Shown here in pieces: positions 52,116-63,454 of a DNA stretch of 64,000 nucleotides; the stretch's first letter is position 1, and every line of letters starts with the position of its first letter. Under the pieces are notes generated by a model that did not search any database, had not been told where the DNA came from, and saw only the letters and a list, made by a program, of their open reading frames with translations. The DNA is from Plutella xylostella. Its lineage: Eukaryota > Arthropoda > Insecta > Lepidoptera > Plutellidae. Made by a program: the position numbers and the translations under genes. The DNA lies in NCBI RefSeq assembly GCF_932276165.1, contig NC_063987.1, forward strand, positions 8,742,001 to 8,806,000. The letters are read 5' to 3'.

Positions 52116-55100
52116 AACATAGCGGACAAAGAGAACATACCGCTAGACCTGTTATCACTCGCCGACTCCACAAACAAGACGAAGCCGAATAAACTGCGCA
52201 TATCCAGCGACACAGACCACGACACGTCGACAGACAAGTCCACCGACCAGTCCACGGATAAATCTATGGAGGAGTCTGTCGAGGTAAACATTAAAATTGA
52301 GTTTTCGATTAATGGTCTTACTTACAAAAACTAAACATACTTACCTAAAACACTATGTTTATATCTTAGTTAGAACGCAATGATGCCAAAACGAGCGAAT
52401 TTTTATGCTGTAAATAGGGTAGCAGGTCTCAGTTATTCCAGGTTTCATATAATATCTATCACTTATTTTCCTCTCTCTCTCTCTCTAGTCCCGAGTGAAC
52501 ACGGCTCCGCGGCGCGCGCTGCCCGCCTCCACGTCGCCTGAACCTGCCAAGAAGAGCCGACGGAAGCTCTTCACGTATAAGGAAGAAGAAGAAGATAAGA
52601 AGGGTAGCTCTGATGATGATGTTGACAAAGGTAAGTCACCAACATTATCCCGTAAACACAGATTAAATATTAGTTACTAACACGTTATGATCGGAAACTG
52701 TTGACGTATAATGAAGAAAATAAGGCTAGCTATGATGATGACAAAGGTAAGTCATCTGACCAACTCGCCTGAATCTGCCAATAAGAGCCGACGGAAGCTC
52801 TACACGTATAAAGAAGAAGAAGATAAGAGCTCTGATGATGATGGTGACAAAGGTAAGTCCTACTCGGCTGGATTATGGATATTATTCATAATCCAGCTAC
52901 TGACGGCTTCTGAAGGGTTTGAGCCTCTCACTCGATAAAGGCCACTTTGAAAGAAAGAAAGAAAGAAAGAAAGAAAAACTTTATTTGGCTTAGACAGCAA
53001 TATTAATTTACAAAGAAAGATGGAATGAAATATAAATATAGGTACTTAATCTAATCAATCTAAATAGTATAAGAATATAAATCTAATAATGAGAAAAAAA
53101 AATATATATATATAAGTATTGGTGATGGGCAATAAATAATATGCTGTCGTCGTCAAAACGGTGTCCACTCAGCTACTGCAGCGCCTTTGGTTGGTTTAAA
53201 GGACACTGCGCTGGTTTTCAGTGGAAGCCTTATAGTGACGCACTTCAAAATTTATTGACAAATAAAAGACACCCTCTTATAACAGTTGAATAGTACTTCT
53301 GTAAATTATTTGAAATGGGAAGTTTTCTATTAGCCCATTAAAAAGTTAAGTATCTAAAACATATTTGAGACCATTTTATTACTTCTGTCTCAGACACCCA
53401 GGCGCCTTCATTCAGACAAACTTGTTCCTTATTATGAGCTATTAGAAAATGAAACTCTCCCTAAAATTAAACACTCTCCATTCAAAAAACCACCTCTATT
53501 CCAGAGCCAAAGTCTTCCAAACCCAAGCCGACGGCTCGTCTAACACAACGCGCGCGCCGCGACCTCGCTCGAGCTGAGCGAATGGCGAAGAAGCTCGCGA
53601 ACAAGACAGCCAATAGCGTGCCGGCTACCACACAGAGTAGCTTGGACATTGTTCCGAGGATTGTGAGTATAGTTTACATACTACCAAGTTTAAAAAAATA
53701 TATATGGAATTCTACTGCTGAGGTAAGCTTTCTCCCTGTATCATACATCTATTTAGGCCTATGACTTGTAGGTATTTATGAGCGAATGGCGAGGAAGCTC
53801 GCCAACAAGACAGCCAATAGCGTGCCAGCTACTGCCACACAGAGTAGCCTAGATATTGTTCCGAGGATTGTAAGTTCATACTACAGTTTTTACCTTTACA
53901 GAACATAGACTATAGACCACTATGGTGTTATAAAAAAGTCTAGACAGATGTTTAACACGTAAAAATGTTTAGCGCTTTCAAATACTATGCCATACTACAC
54001 TTGAAAATAAACCAGAAATAAACGCTACATTATGACGTCGCTTCCAAAGGTTACATTTCTGGATACTAGGAAATTAATAATCTTCCATGTATCCAGTATG
54101 TATGATTTATTTACAATATAAGTAAAGGCACACCGATGATTGTCTCTAATTTACAATAGATTAAATTTTAGTATTTTTAATTAAATTAGTTTATTGCCAT
54201 CATCGATTCCAGGTTCTAACAGGCATGACAAGCACAGAGCGGCGTTCAATATTCGACTCTATTCGCAAGCTTAACGGCCGAGTACAAGCTAAAGTGAACA
54301 AGAAGACAACACACATCGTGTTGGGCTCCTGTTGTGAGAGCGAGATGCAAGATAGGGTAGCAGATAGTGATAGGAGGGAAAGGGATGGCAATAGGTTCGC
54401 CGGTTGCGGCGCTGAGATTACTGGTAAGAATAGTTTAAATGTATCACCTATCGGCTTCATCTGTCACCTGTGACAGTTCCAGTAAAAAAAAACATGACCG
54501 TTTCCACTAGGTGCGACATTGCATGAGGATTTCCTTAGCTTATAATAAAGCGCGCAAATAAAGAATCAATATGAAAATGGCAAACGAACTCAAGATATTA
54601 TCACACATAGACCTATATACTCCTCCCTACTCCCACTTATGAAGTAGCCGCCATTTTCATAATTTTTCTTTATCTACACACGATATACATACCAACAATA
54701 CTTACAATACTTTAGATTAAGAAGCTCTATTTATATAATTATTATTGTTGTGTTTTTCAGGAATAGCCTCGCTAACACTGAAAAGCCCACCCAACCTAAC
54801 ATCAAAAACACAAAAAGCCACACTAAAACTCACAAATGGCGGTTCAAAACCTCGCACTTTAAACGCACTAGAGGGCGCTGCGAGGGGCTGTAGAATACTC
54901 TCTCCTGATTGGGTGAGAGCCTCGGAGAAGGCGGGGAAATGGCTGCATCCCATTGGCTATGAGATCGAACATTTGAAAAAGATTTCGCAGGTTTGTTGGT
55001 ATTATTTATACTTTTTCTAATCAAGCCTTTTAATATATTTTTTCACTTTCCTTTCGTAATAATAATTATGATGTACTAGCTGTCCCCGCGCGCTTCGCTT

Positions 55101-56086
55101 CGCCTTAAAAAGTTTTCCCGTGGGAATTCCGGGATAAAAAGTAGCCTATGTTCTTTCCCAGGGTCTAGACCGTATGTATACCAAATTTCATTCAAATCCG
55201 TTCAGTAGTTTTGGCGTGAAAGAGTAACAGACAGACAGACAGACAGACAGACACAGTTACTTTCGCATTTATAATATAAGTTAGGATTAGGATAATAATT
55301 TCAACTATTCAGTTCGTTAATAGATGCCGAAACCCGAACTAGAGTGCGCTTTTAACCCCAAATATATCTTCTAACCTCGAGCTTATGTCTAACTCCACCA
55401 TTTTTTATTTACAGAAAGCGAGAATAGAGCGCAAAATCCTCCAAAAAACCAACAGCGATTACGGATACGACGTATTCTGTGGTCTCTTGGTCAAGATCTC
55501 AGAAAACGCAGAGCAAAAGGAGGCCGCGACCACTTTACTCTCACTCTGTGGGGCGAAGATTGTCTATGGTTCGAAGCCGGCCGATGTCACTATTGGGCGG
55601 GAAAAGGGGCAGGTAAGGCCAAAGCTGAGCTGCCGCCCGTTTCGGTGCTAGGCTTCGATAAATAATATACGAACTAGATTAAGTGTCACATTCTTTTGCA
55701 ATGACACTCCATCTAGTTCGTAGATTTAATCTCATAGTGGGCTATACCTTGTTTCGCGAGAAAAGTCATCTGTTACAAACTAAAACTAGCCTTATTCGAA
55801 TGTAATAAGGGTCCTGTCAGATGTCTTTCCCCGTGAAACAAGGTATAGTCGTTATCTTTTTCTAATTTTACATTTTGTGTGTGTGCAATGCACCGAGAAT
55901 GCACCAAATAAAAGTTTTTCTTTCTTTCAGGTGGCGTCAAAATGGGTGTTCGACAGTGTCGCCGCGGCCAGAATTAGAACTAGCCGGCGGTATACCGTCA
56001 GTTCTAACGATGATATTATCGACAGGCCAGTCATTGTTGAAAACGTGGATAGTGATGATGTTTTTCTTTCATTGGATAATGCGTGA
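52116..56086 (+). CDS. MCPH1: Microcephalin-like protein, exons 5-11 (C-terminal BRCT pair)
   Basis: This continues 7655-9257. Exons are 52116-52283, 52489-52630, 53505-53662, 54213-54423, 54761-54990, 55415-55612 and 55931-56086 (stop TGA); phases fit throughout, giving 560 residues in all. Residues 141-296 are a disordered linker with a KENIP box-like motif (DKENIP), a DKSTDQSTDKS repeat and basic clusters (KKSRRK). Residues about 297-440 form a BRCT domain (VLTGMTSTERRSIF, KKTTHIVLGS, then ARGCRILSPDWVRAS) and 455-525 a second (VFCGLLVKIS, LCGAKIV, VASKWVFDSV), the tandem pair that in microcephalin reads phosphopeptides such as gamma-H2AX. The protein is shorter than the human one because of the linker. 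Partial exon copies lie in introns 6 and 7. AATAAA at 56543 is the likely poly(A) signal. Confidence 0.9.
52690..52852 (+). pseudogene. Two partial copies of MCPH1 exon 6
   Basis: 52690-52746 is a worn copy and 52765-52852 a close copy (ACGTATAAAGAAGAAGAAG, then GATGGTGACAAAG). Both end in the same gacaaag|gtaagtc donor as the real exon (52630). Neither has a pyrimidine-rich acceptor. The closer copy could still be spliced from a cryptic site. Confidence 0.8.
52946..52977. repeat. (GAAA)n microsatellite
   Basis: A run of GAAA units is followed by aactttatttggcttagaca and AT-rich sequence to about 53130. It looks like the 3' end of a minus-strand retroposon. No gene lies in 52978-53504 apart from the intron itself. 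Confidence 0.6.
53780..53869 (+). pseudogene. Partial copy of MCPH1 exon 7
   Basis: It copies 53576-53662, again the 3' part with its donor (ccgaggatt|gtaagt). One extra codon (GCC) keeps the frame, and it reads ERMARKLANKTANSVPA. No clear acceptor precedes it. Confidence 0.85.
55075..55287. repeat. Dispersed insect repeat with (ACAG)n
   Basis: It begins actagctgtccccgcg, passes through aaaaagtagcctatgttctt and ccaaatttcattcaaatccg, then a CAGA run at 55229-55250 and ttactttcgcatttataata. This arrangement is a widespread arthropod repeat; I do not assign a class. Confidence 0.7.
55669..55850. mobile_element. Two small hairpin elements in MCPH1 intron 10
   Basis: The first is 55669-55722, with arms acgaactagattaagtgtca and its inverted match ending ctagttcgt. 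The second is 55743-55850, with arms tataccttgtttcgcgagaa and cgtgaaacaaggtata. They are MITE-like and non-coding. Confidence 0.65.
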
Positions 56087-56542
56087 TGATAGGGTGTGAT
56101 TGGGCTCTTTATCTTTAGGGTTGTGATTCGATTATGTCGGTAAAGAGGTTTGAAGCATAGTACTGCCATCTGGCGGGTGTTGGTGACACTTCTGAGGTCA
56201 GTGTTATTAAGTTATTGATTTATTATCGTATTTTTTATTGTTTATCAGTGCAGTTGTAATCACGAGGATTTTTCCATTTCTAAGCGATTATTGTGATGGT
56301 TTTTTTAAGTGGTTTGAAGTGATACTTTCCTCATTTATTTACATTTGGTGATTCTATATGAGTTTTAGCACATATCAAGATGATTTATACAAATATGCAG
56401 CTAATGTTTTAAAATAAGCTAACCAAATAATAACCACAGATTTATTTATCGTATATCTTTCTAAGCATGCAAATGTATGAGGTGTTACATGTATATTTAT
56501 TTTATTTATTAAGAATACACATCGTATGTACTAAATTAATGC

Positions 56543-56590
56543 AATAAAAAGGTATAAATTATTTAAAGGCTTTTTTGTAGAAAATTCTAA
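56543..56590 (+). promoter_or_regulatory. MCPH1 poly(A) signal next to a TATA box of the next gene
   Basis: AATAAA at 56543-56548 is followed four bases later by TATAAAT at 56553-56559. The next start codon is at 56716. The first fits MCPH1 3' processing and the second a core promoter for the secreted repeat protein, with a start site expected near 56585. Both roles are inferred from position. Confidence 0.45.
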
Positions 56591-56715
56591 TCATAAATCT
56601 CAGAATAATAACGTTCTCCTATGCATAATGTTTTCTGTATACTATTTATTGGTAGTCTTTGATTTTTACCTGTGATTTATGTCACATTTTCCAAGACAGG
56701 AGTAATTTTAGAAGA

Positions 56716-59700
56716 ATGTATTTTCTAATAATTTATTTTATAAATGCAATTTATTTATTAAGCGCCATGGTAGTTGCTAAGGGTAAATTCGGAAGTAATT
56801 CTACAGTTAATAAACAAACCATAACTATATTTAATTTAGACAATCCAGTGTATCAGAAATTGAATGCTGAAGTGTCAGAAACTTTCAAACTTGAGGATAT
56901 CATTACAAAGGTAAGTCATCATTACCTTTTTATGCTTGAGCTTATTCATTTACATCCACTGCTGGACATAGGCCTCACAATATGAGCGCCACAACACTAT
57001 GTGACTCTGTCCTCGACCTTCCTCATCCAGCCACTATCGGCTACCTGTCTAAGGCCTTAGTTCCAATGGGTTAATGAGTTACTAGTTCTTAAAATTTGAT
57101 TATATGTATTGCAGGAAGACGACGTATATGAAGATGGAATAACTAGTTTAGAATTTTCAGAATCTGATATGAAATCTTATTCCTCAAGTACATTCAATGA
57201 TGATTTACCACCTGATTATGAAATACTGACAGAAGGGAGTAAAAGTTCATGGAATGGTAATTACAGAATATCTGGCGAAGGTAATACAGAGAAGCCCATT
57301 TTAAACAATAAAAAGAAAATGAATAAATTCAAGCCATTTAGTTTGGTGAGTGCAAATCTGTAAGGTTTTAAATGAATTTCTACTATCTTTTTCTGGCAAA
57401 CCTCACACCAACACCGAAAATTTACCCAAAACAGTAGTGCTAACAAAGAATTTATGGTTTATTATATGCAGGGTCCACAATTACACAATGAAACAGTCCA
57501 AATAGAAAAAAGGCAAGTTGATGATGATGATCATGATGATGTTTCTTCATTAGAGAAAATTGAAGACGCTGATGATTCTGGTGAAATTGAATTTGTGGAG
57601 CCAAAAGAGGCATTGCTCGATGTAAGACTTTTTATGAATAGTTAATAATAAAATTACTGATGATGACTTGCATATTTCCGATACTATTTAAATACTTACT
57701 CATCTTAGACCGTCAATGAAAAATTACAACATTTCAGAGTTTAGGCGTTCCCGAAAATAAATCTCCCGATCAAGAGGTATCTATTCCAGAAGAACTCAGT
57801 AATAATGAAGATATAAACTTCGTCGAAAAGAGTGCTGATATTGAAAGAAATATAGCCGACATTCAAGAGCAAATACCACAAGAGAATAATGAATTTAAAA
57901 TACTTTATGGCAATGCAGTGATTGAGCCCACTCAGCCAACATATGGCTTTATTCCCAATGCAATAGAATTTAATACAGCACAGTCAATAATAACCAGCAC
58001 AGAAGAAAAAACTGAAACAGTTAGAGGGCTGAAAGTTACGGCTGCTACTACGATTAAAGAAACAGTTAATATAATAAATGATGCAGAAGATGTTGGGAAT
58101 ATAATGAATCTAAAGATAGCAGAAACTAGCACGCGTAGAAATAATTGGAGAAAGGTAATCTTTGTCTTTTGTTATAGTTGCTTAGGCAAGTACCTGTTTT
58201 ATCGTCGTTTCAGCTAGCATTATTAACCCTTTTACAGGCAGTGGCTAAAATACTGCATGCCTTATTTTGAACTCTAGATAGTTATTTACGCTACTGGTTT
58301 TCAATTTTTCCAGTTTAAATACCTAAATTTAAAAAATAAAAATCTATGCTATGGATTATTGGCTATTTATGTAGGTAATCTTAACAGGCTGATCAAATTT
58401 CTAATACGGTATATCAATGCTTTCAATGTATCTTTGGATATTATAAATATAAAATTATTGGTTATTATATTGATATGCATTTAACAATATTTCAGTTCAA
58501 TGATTCATCGTGGAAACCTAACCGTTATTTGAAGAAGGCTCTACTACATAAATTAAATCGGAATAAGACAAGTACTTACAAGGTAGGTACTTACATGAAA
58601 CCTTAGCATTTAAACTTATTTTATTTTAGATATTAGCAAAAACATTATTTAAGTATTAGTAGTTGCACAGTCGAATTTATGACGGACGCATCTGAAATGA
58701 GTTTAGGCGCAGCAACCGACTTTTATGCCCATCCGACAGCATGGATAATTTCGCCTCGTCACCCAGATTACTAACTACTAAACCATTCTACAGGGTATTG
58801 CAAAAAGGGTATAGTAAACCCACATGTGCAATCAAAATTTCAAAATTCGCGAAAAAATAATATCATTTTCCATAGAAACTATCTTGGTCACGTAACATGT
58901 GGGTTTCGGCTTAGTATACCCTTTGTGCTACCTACTTACGCTATTGAAATACTTCAGGATGTAAATGTAAAACCAAGTGCTTCACCAGCTCATCCGAAAA
59001 AGGCTTTATTTTATGCAAAAGTCAACAAATACACTCCATCTGATGATGATGATGATGATGATGACGATGACGTCAAGATACGAATAACGAAACAAGACAA
59101 ACATAGACATGTAAGTATTCATACCTATAGTCTAGTGCAGTCAGTCATTGTACAGTCAGATTCAATCAAAACTGACCAATTTCAGTTAGACGAACTGTAT
59201 GACGAAGAAGATGCAACTACCAAAAATGAAATGCTAAACATATCAGGAGTGCCAAACATAGTTCAAGACTCTACTAAGAAAGACAGCTACATAATGAAAC
59301 TTATAAGTAATGTCGATAGACAAAGAGCTGTAACTCGCACGACTGAAGCTGCCACTGTGGAGGATATTTCAGAGCATCATTCGGCTTTAGACAAGCTTAT
59401 TCATCTGGAAAGAAAGGTGAGTTTATACATTTATTTATTTAGTAAATTTACAGCGCAAAAAAGGCTAACCCCCTTATTCATAAAAAAGTTAGTGGACGCT
59501 TTAGCTATTGTTCTGTCTCTCTCTGACAGGGAACAATTTGTTCTTTGACAGAGAGTGACAAAACAGTGCAATAGCTATAGCGTCCACTAACTTTTTTTAT
59601 GAATAAGGGGGTTAATATCTATTACATGTCTAAATGACCAATTACAAATTTGCACATACAGTAAGTACCTATATGACTAGTTTATTTTTTTTGCGTGAGC

Positions 59701-62700
59701 ATCAGCATTATACGTGAGGAGGGCGTCCCACGCTACGTTTTCCTACGCGCGGCCTCTAATAGTGCTAGCAGTCATCATCATCATCATCATCAGCCAATAA
59801 TCATCCACTGCTGGACATAGGCCTCTCCCAAGTGCTAGCAGTCGGTATTCGTTAATTATACCTGTCATATTCCTATAATTATTGAGTTTTACGTTTTCAA
59901 TTTGAATATTTCAGTATCAAGAAGCAATATCTTCAACCACTGTGAAACCTCCGGTAACTAAATCTAGCGAAAGGAAATCTAAATATTCTAAGAAAGGCGT
60001 AATTTACAAACACTACGAATATACCACACCGGAGGCAAATGATAATACGGATTTGGATACAGAGGTCTGTTGAATTTGTTAATTGGTAGGTACTAGGTAC
60101 ACACATGGCATCATCATCAGCCCGTTATCGTCCACTGCTGGACATAGGCCTCTCCCAAGGAGCGCCACAACACTCTGTCATCGGCTACCATCTAATGTTT
60201 ATCGGACCACCCCTTCAGGGATTATTCCATTTTACGTACATACCTATGCCATAGTTCACCAATCATAATTAACTATGCTTTGATGACTTTTTTATTTGCA
60301 CACCATACTTTTTACTCATTGTACCTCCTGCAGGTTGACTGGCAGAAAATTCTTTTAGCATTAAGTCCACCTGATCGTACATTATTACTGTAGTAAATTG
60401 TGCAATGAAGTATAAATAAATGAATAAATAAATAGTTTTCCAAACAAGTATGTTTTTTTAAAATGAAAAATTGCCTTGTTTTCAGGTAGAAGTGAAGCCA
60501 CTACAGCATCTCAGGCCGAAGGATAGTAAGGCTGGCTTCTTCAAAAGCTTTCCAATGAAATATACAGTATCAGACGACGATGAACCTACCATTAATCCAA
60601 TGAAGAAGACAGAAGATGCATCAGATGTAAGATAGTTTTTCACATGCATAAAAAAGTTCTAGTTACTTACTTAACTACGTGTGCCATACGAATATTTTTA
60701 TAAATCAAGTTTACATTTTCAGTATTTCGACTATCAGCAAACTGTTATAATCTCGAATAGAACAATAACCTATGACCAAGATTATAGTAATGGTGAAACC
60801 ACCACTCGATACATCATCCCGAATAGAACTAAATCTGCTGACCATGATTTTAGCAATGAAGAAACCACTACCCGATATACTAGAACAGTTAGTAAAATTA
60901 TCCAAGTAAGTATTTTCATGCTGTTTTAATATATGTTTATCTCAGTTCCGATGTTGTTCAAAAGTTATCGAGGATTTTATAAAACAGAAACAAGAAACAG
61001 ATGTAAGAAAGTTTATCACAAAGATAAAATAGTTACAATTACAATTGCCTACGTTTGTCATACGTAATATTATCATGTTAACTTTTTCAGTATTTCGACT
61101 ATCAGCAAACTGCAATCATCCCAAATAGAACAGTAACTGCCGAATATATTAATGATGAAACCACCCGATACCTCATCCCAAAGAGAACTAAATCTTCTGA
61201 ACACAATTTTAACTATGGTGAAACCACTACCCAGTATAGTAGAACAGTTAGTAAAACTATCCAAGTAAGTATTTTTATGCTGTTCTAAGTTTAACCTGTG
61301 ATCACTGTATCTGTTAATCCGAGCCCTAAAATCATTTCGATTGTATTTTAGACGTTACCTAACAATTCAATCCTTTTCCAGAATTTAGACCTCGACGAAA
61401 CAACACTACAACCCGTAGTAAAACCCACAAGAGTGAGGCTTAAACCTAGCAGACCGATACACAAATACGACACAACAACGCAAATGAAATGGAGAAGCGA
61501 TTTCACAAAGAAGAAACAAGATGTTCTAGAAAACTCCACAACATCTAAAGGGTATATTGAGATAATTTCACTGAAAAACCATGATTTTTTACAATCAAAA
61601 TTGAATTTATCATCTTATGAAAGAGAAGATCAGATGAAAGAAGAAATGTTTTCTACCGATAGAGTGGATAGAGCTAAACAGTTTTCGATGCCGGATAACT
61701 TTGCCAACTGGAAACCTGAGTCTGATATTGCGAATGCCGCTGCCGTTCCGAAGAATAAAGTAAGTTTTTATACCTATCATCATCATATCAAAGTTAATAA
61801 TAACGAATAATTGTTTTTTCATGTCTATCATAATTATGTAAAATTAAGTATGTTAACTTTTCAGTATTTCGACTATCAGCAAACTGTAATCATCCCGAAT
61901 AGAAGTATAACTACCGACAAAGACTATAGTAATAATGTCACCACCCGATACATCATCCCGAATAGAACTAAATCTGATTACCATGATTTTAAGCATGATG
62001 AAACCACTACCCAATTTACTAGAACATTTAGTAAAATTATACAAGTAAGTTTTATATGATTTTCTCAATTTCACATAATTATTGAAAATGCTAATATTTT
62101 CATCTCAGTTCCGAGTAGTTCCGACGTAGTCCAAAAGTAATCGAGGCATAAAGCTCATTTCTCAACATGTTCCTTCTTAGCGGGTTTTGTACTGTGCTGT
62201 CCACATATCATCAATATATGTATATGTATACTTTTTTCAGAATATAAACTACAACGAAACAACACTACAACCCATAGTAAAGCCCACAAGAGTGAGGCAT
62301 AAGCCTAGCAGACCGATACACAAATACGACACAACAACGCAAATGAAATGGCGAAGAGATTTTATAACACAGAAACAAGATGTTCTAGAAAACTCCACTA
62401 CACCTAAACCTAATATTGAGATAATTAAACTGAAAAAACATGATTTTTTACATTCAAAATTGAATTTATCACCTTATGAAAGAGAAGATCAGATGAACGA
62501 AGAAATGTTGTCTACCGATAGAGTGGTGGGAAGGAAAAGGACAGAGACAGTGAGTGTAGATGCTAAACAGTTTTCGATGCCGGATAACTTTGCCAACTGG
62601 AAACCTGAGCCTAAGATTGCGAATGCCGTTCCGAAGAATAAAGTAAGTTTTTAAGACTTATACCTATCATCATCACGACCCATCACGTCCCCACTGCTGG

Positions 62701-63454
62701 GGCACGGGTCTCCTTCCAATGAAGGAAGGGTTTAGGCCTATATAGTCCACCACGCTGACCAAGTGCGGGTTGGTGGACCCCAACACAAGCAAGCTTGTGC
62801 TGAGAGAGTTGTCGGGTAAGTGGGCAACCCGACTGTCAGATGTTTTCAAGCCCACCAAAGGCCTCTGACTAGGCTTAACGACTGCTGCCGAAGCTGCAAC
62901 GGGGACCCACGGCTTAACGTGCCATCCAAAGCACGGAAGCATCCAGAAAGGAACCACTTGAAATCGGTCACCTATCCAATGGCTGACCGTGCCAGTTGCT
63001 GCTTAACCTCAGTGATCAGTTACGATCACTGAGGCCCGCTCGACTACGGACGCTTCGCTTTATCTCAGTTCTGGTGTAATGTTTATTTTTTAATCTGAGA
63101 TAATAAATTGACTCAACTGGAATCAACAGTGAACCGTTCAGAATCGTCAATTTAGTACCTGAGATAAAAAAAAACTGACTTTACGTTATATATTTACAAA
63201 GTTAATACATCGAATATTTGTTTTTTTATGTCTATCATAATTATGTAACATTTATCATGTTAACTTTTCAGTATTTCGACTATCAGCAAACTGTAATCAT
63301 CCCGAATAGAACTCTAACTACCGACCAAGACTATAGTAATGATGAGACCACCACCCGATACATCATCCCGAATAGAACTAAATCTGATTACCATGATTTT
63401 AAGCATGATGAAACCACTACCCAATTTAGTAGAACATTTAGTAAAATTATTCAA
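56716..63454 (+). CDS. Unrecognised secreted protein with tandem exon modules (3' end beyond window)
   Basis: I do not recognise this gene. Fifteen exons are seen: 56716-56910, 57115-57345, 57472-57621, 57738-58154, 58496-58582, 58958-59110, 59186-59416, 59915-60064, 60486-60626, 60723-60905, 61091-61264, 61382-61759, 61865-62044, 62241-62642 and 63272-63454, giving at least 1,085 residues. Every exon length is a multiple of three and every junction is phase 0. The start MYFLIIYFINAIYLLS is a signal peptide, so the product is secreted. The first half is acidic and low in complexity (KYTPSDDDDDD). The second half alternates a module of about 60 residues (YFDYQQT, IPNRT, ETTTRY, RT.SKIIQ) with one of about 130 residues (ETTLQP, RPIHKYDTTTQMKW, FSMPDNFANWKPE). 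N-x-T sites recur, so N-glycosylation is likely. No enzyme motif is visible. Cuticle, mucin or silk-like matrix roles are only possible guesses. Confidence 0.8.
56935..57060. repeat. Dispersed lepidopteran repeat (ccactgctggacataggcct family)
   Basis: This copy includes agcgccacaacact and ccactatcggctacctgtct. Related pieces lie at about 2580-2610, 59771-59832 and 60104-60200. All are in introns, often beside CATCAT runs. The class is unknown. Confidence 0.6.
58803..58925. mobile_element. MITE-like inverted repeat in intron 5 of the secreted gene
   Basis: Arm aaagggtatagtaaacccac recurs inverted as gtgggtttcggcttagtata followed by ccctttg. It is about 120 bp and non-coding. Confidence 0.6.
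59466..59614. mobile_element. MITE in intron 7 of the secreted gene
   Basis: Near-perfect arms taacccccttattcataaaa and inverted tttttatgaataaggggg, with an inner inverted match around gttagtggacgc. It is 149 bp, starting 50 bp after an exon. Confidence 0.8.
59771..60200. repeat. Two more copies of the ccactgctggacataggcct repeat
   Basis: 59774-59832 and 60104-60200 start with CATCAT runs. Exon 8 of the secreted gene (59915-60064) lies between them. Confidence 0.6.
60334..60393 (+). CDS. Possible alternative last exon of the secreted gene
   Basis: After the acceptor tacctcctgcag a phase-0 frame reads VDWQKILLALSPPDRTLLL and stops at 60391-60393. AATAAA follows at 60414-60419, with more at 60422-60433. 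Spliced to exon 8 (end 60064) it would make a short isoform of about 557 residues lacking all repeat modules. The donor of exon 8 (gag|gtctgt) is weak. This is inferred from sequence only. Confidence 0.4.
   Translation, partial: VDWQKILLALSPPDRTLLL
62663..63060. mobile_element. Dispersed repeat inserted between two repeat-module exons
   Basis: It starts with tcatcatcacgacccatcac and gtccccactgctggggcacg, then caccacgctgaccaagtgcg, ttgtgctgagagagttgtcg and gctgccgaagctgcaacggg. The order is known to me as a common lepidopteran repeat; it may be the 3' end of a LINE. Its presence explains why this intron (629 bp) is longer than its paralogues. Confidence 0.6.

Noticed and set aside
54225..54473. 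A separate small gene starting at the ATG at 54225
   Set aside because: It is exon 8 of MCPH1 read into intron 8; the codons before the ATG back to 54213 also match the BRCT domain.
61073..61264. Minus-strand frames across the repeat modules (also at 60711, 61853 and 61610)
   Set aside because: They recur only because the plus-strand modules repeat; splice signals support the plus strand alone.
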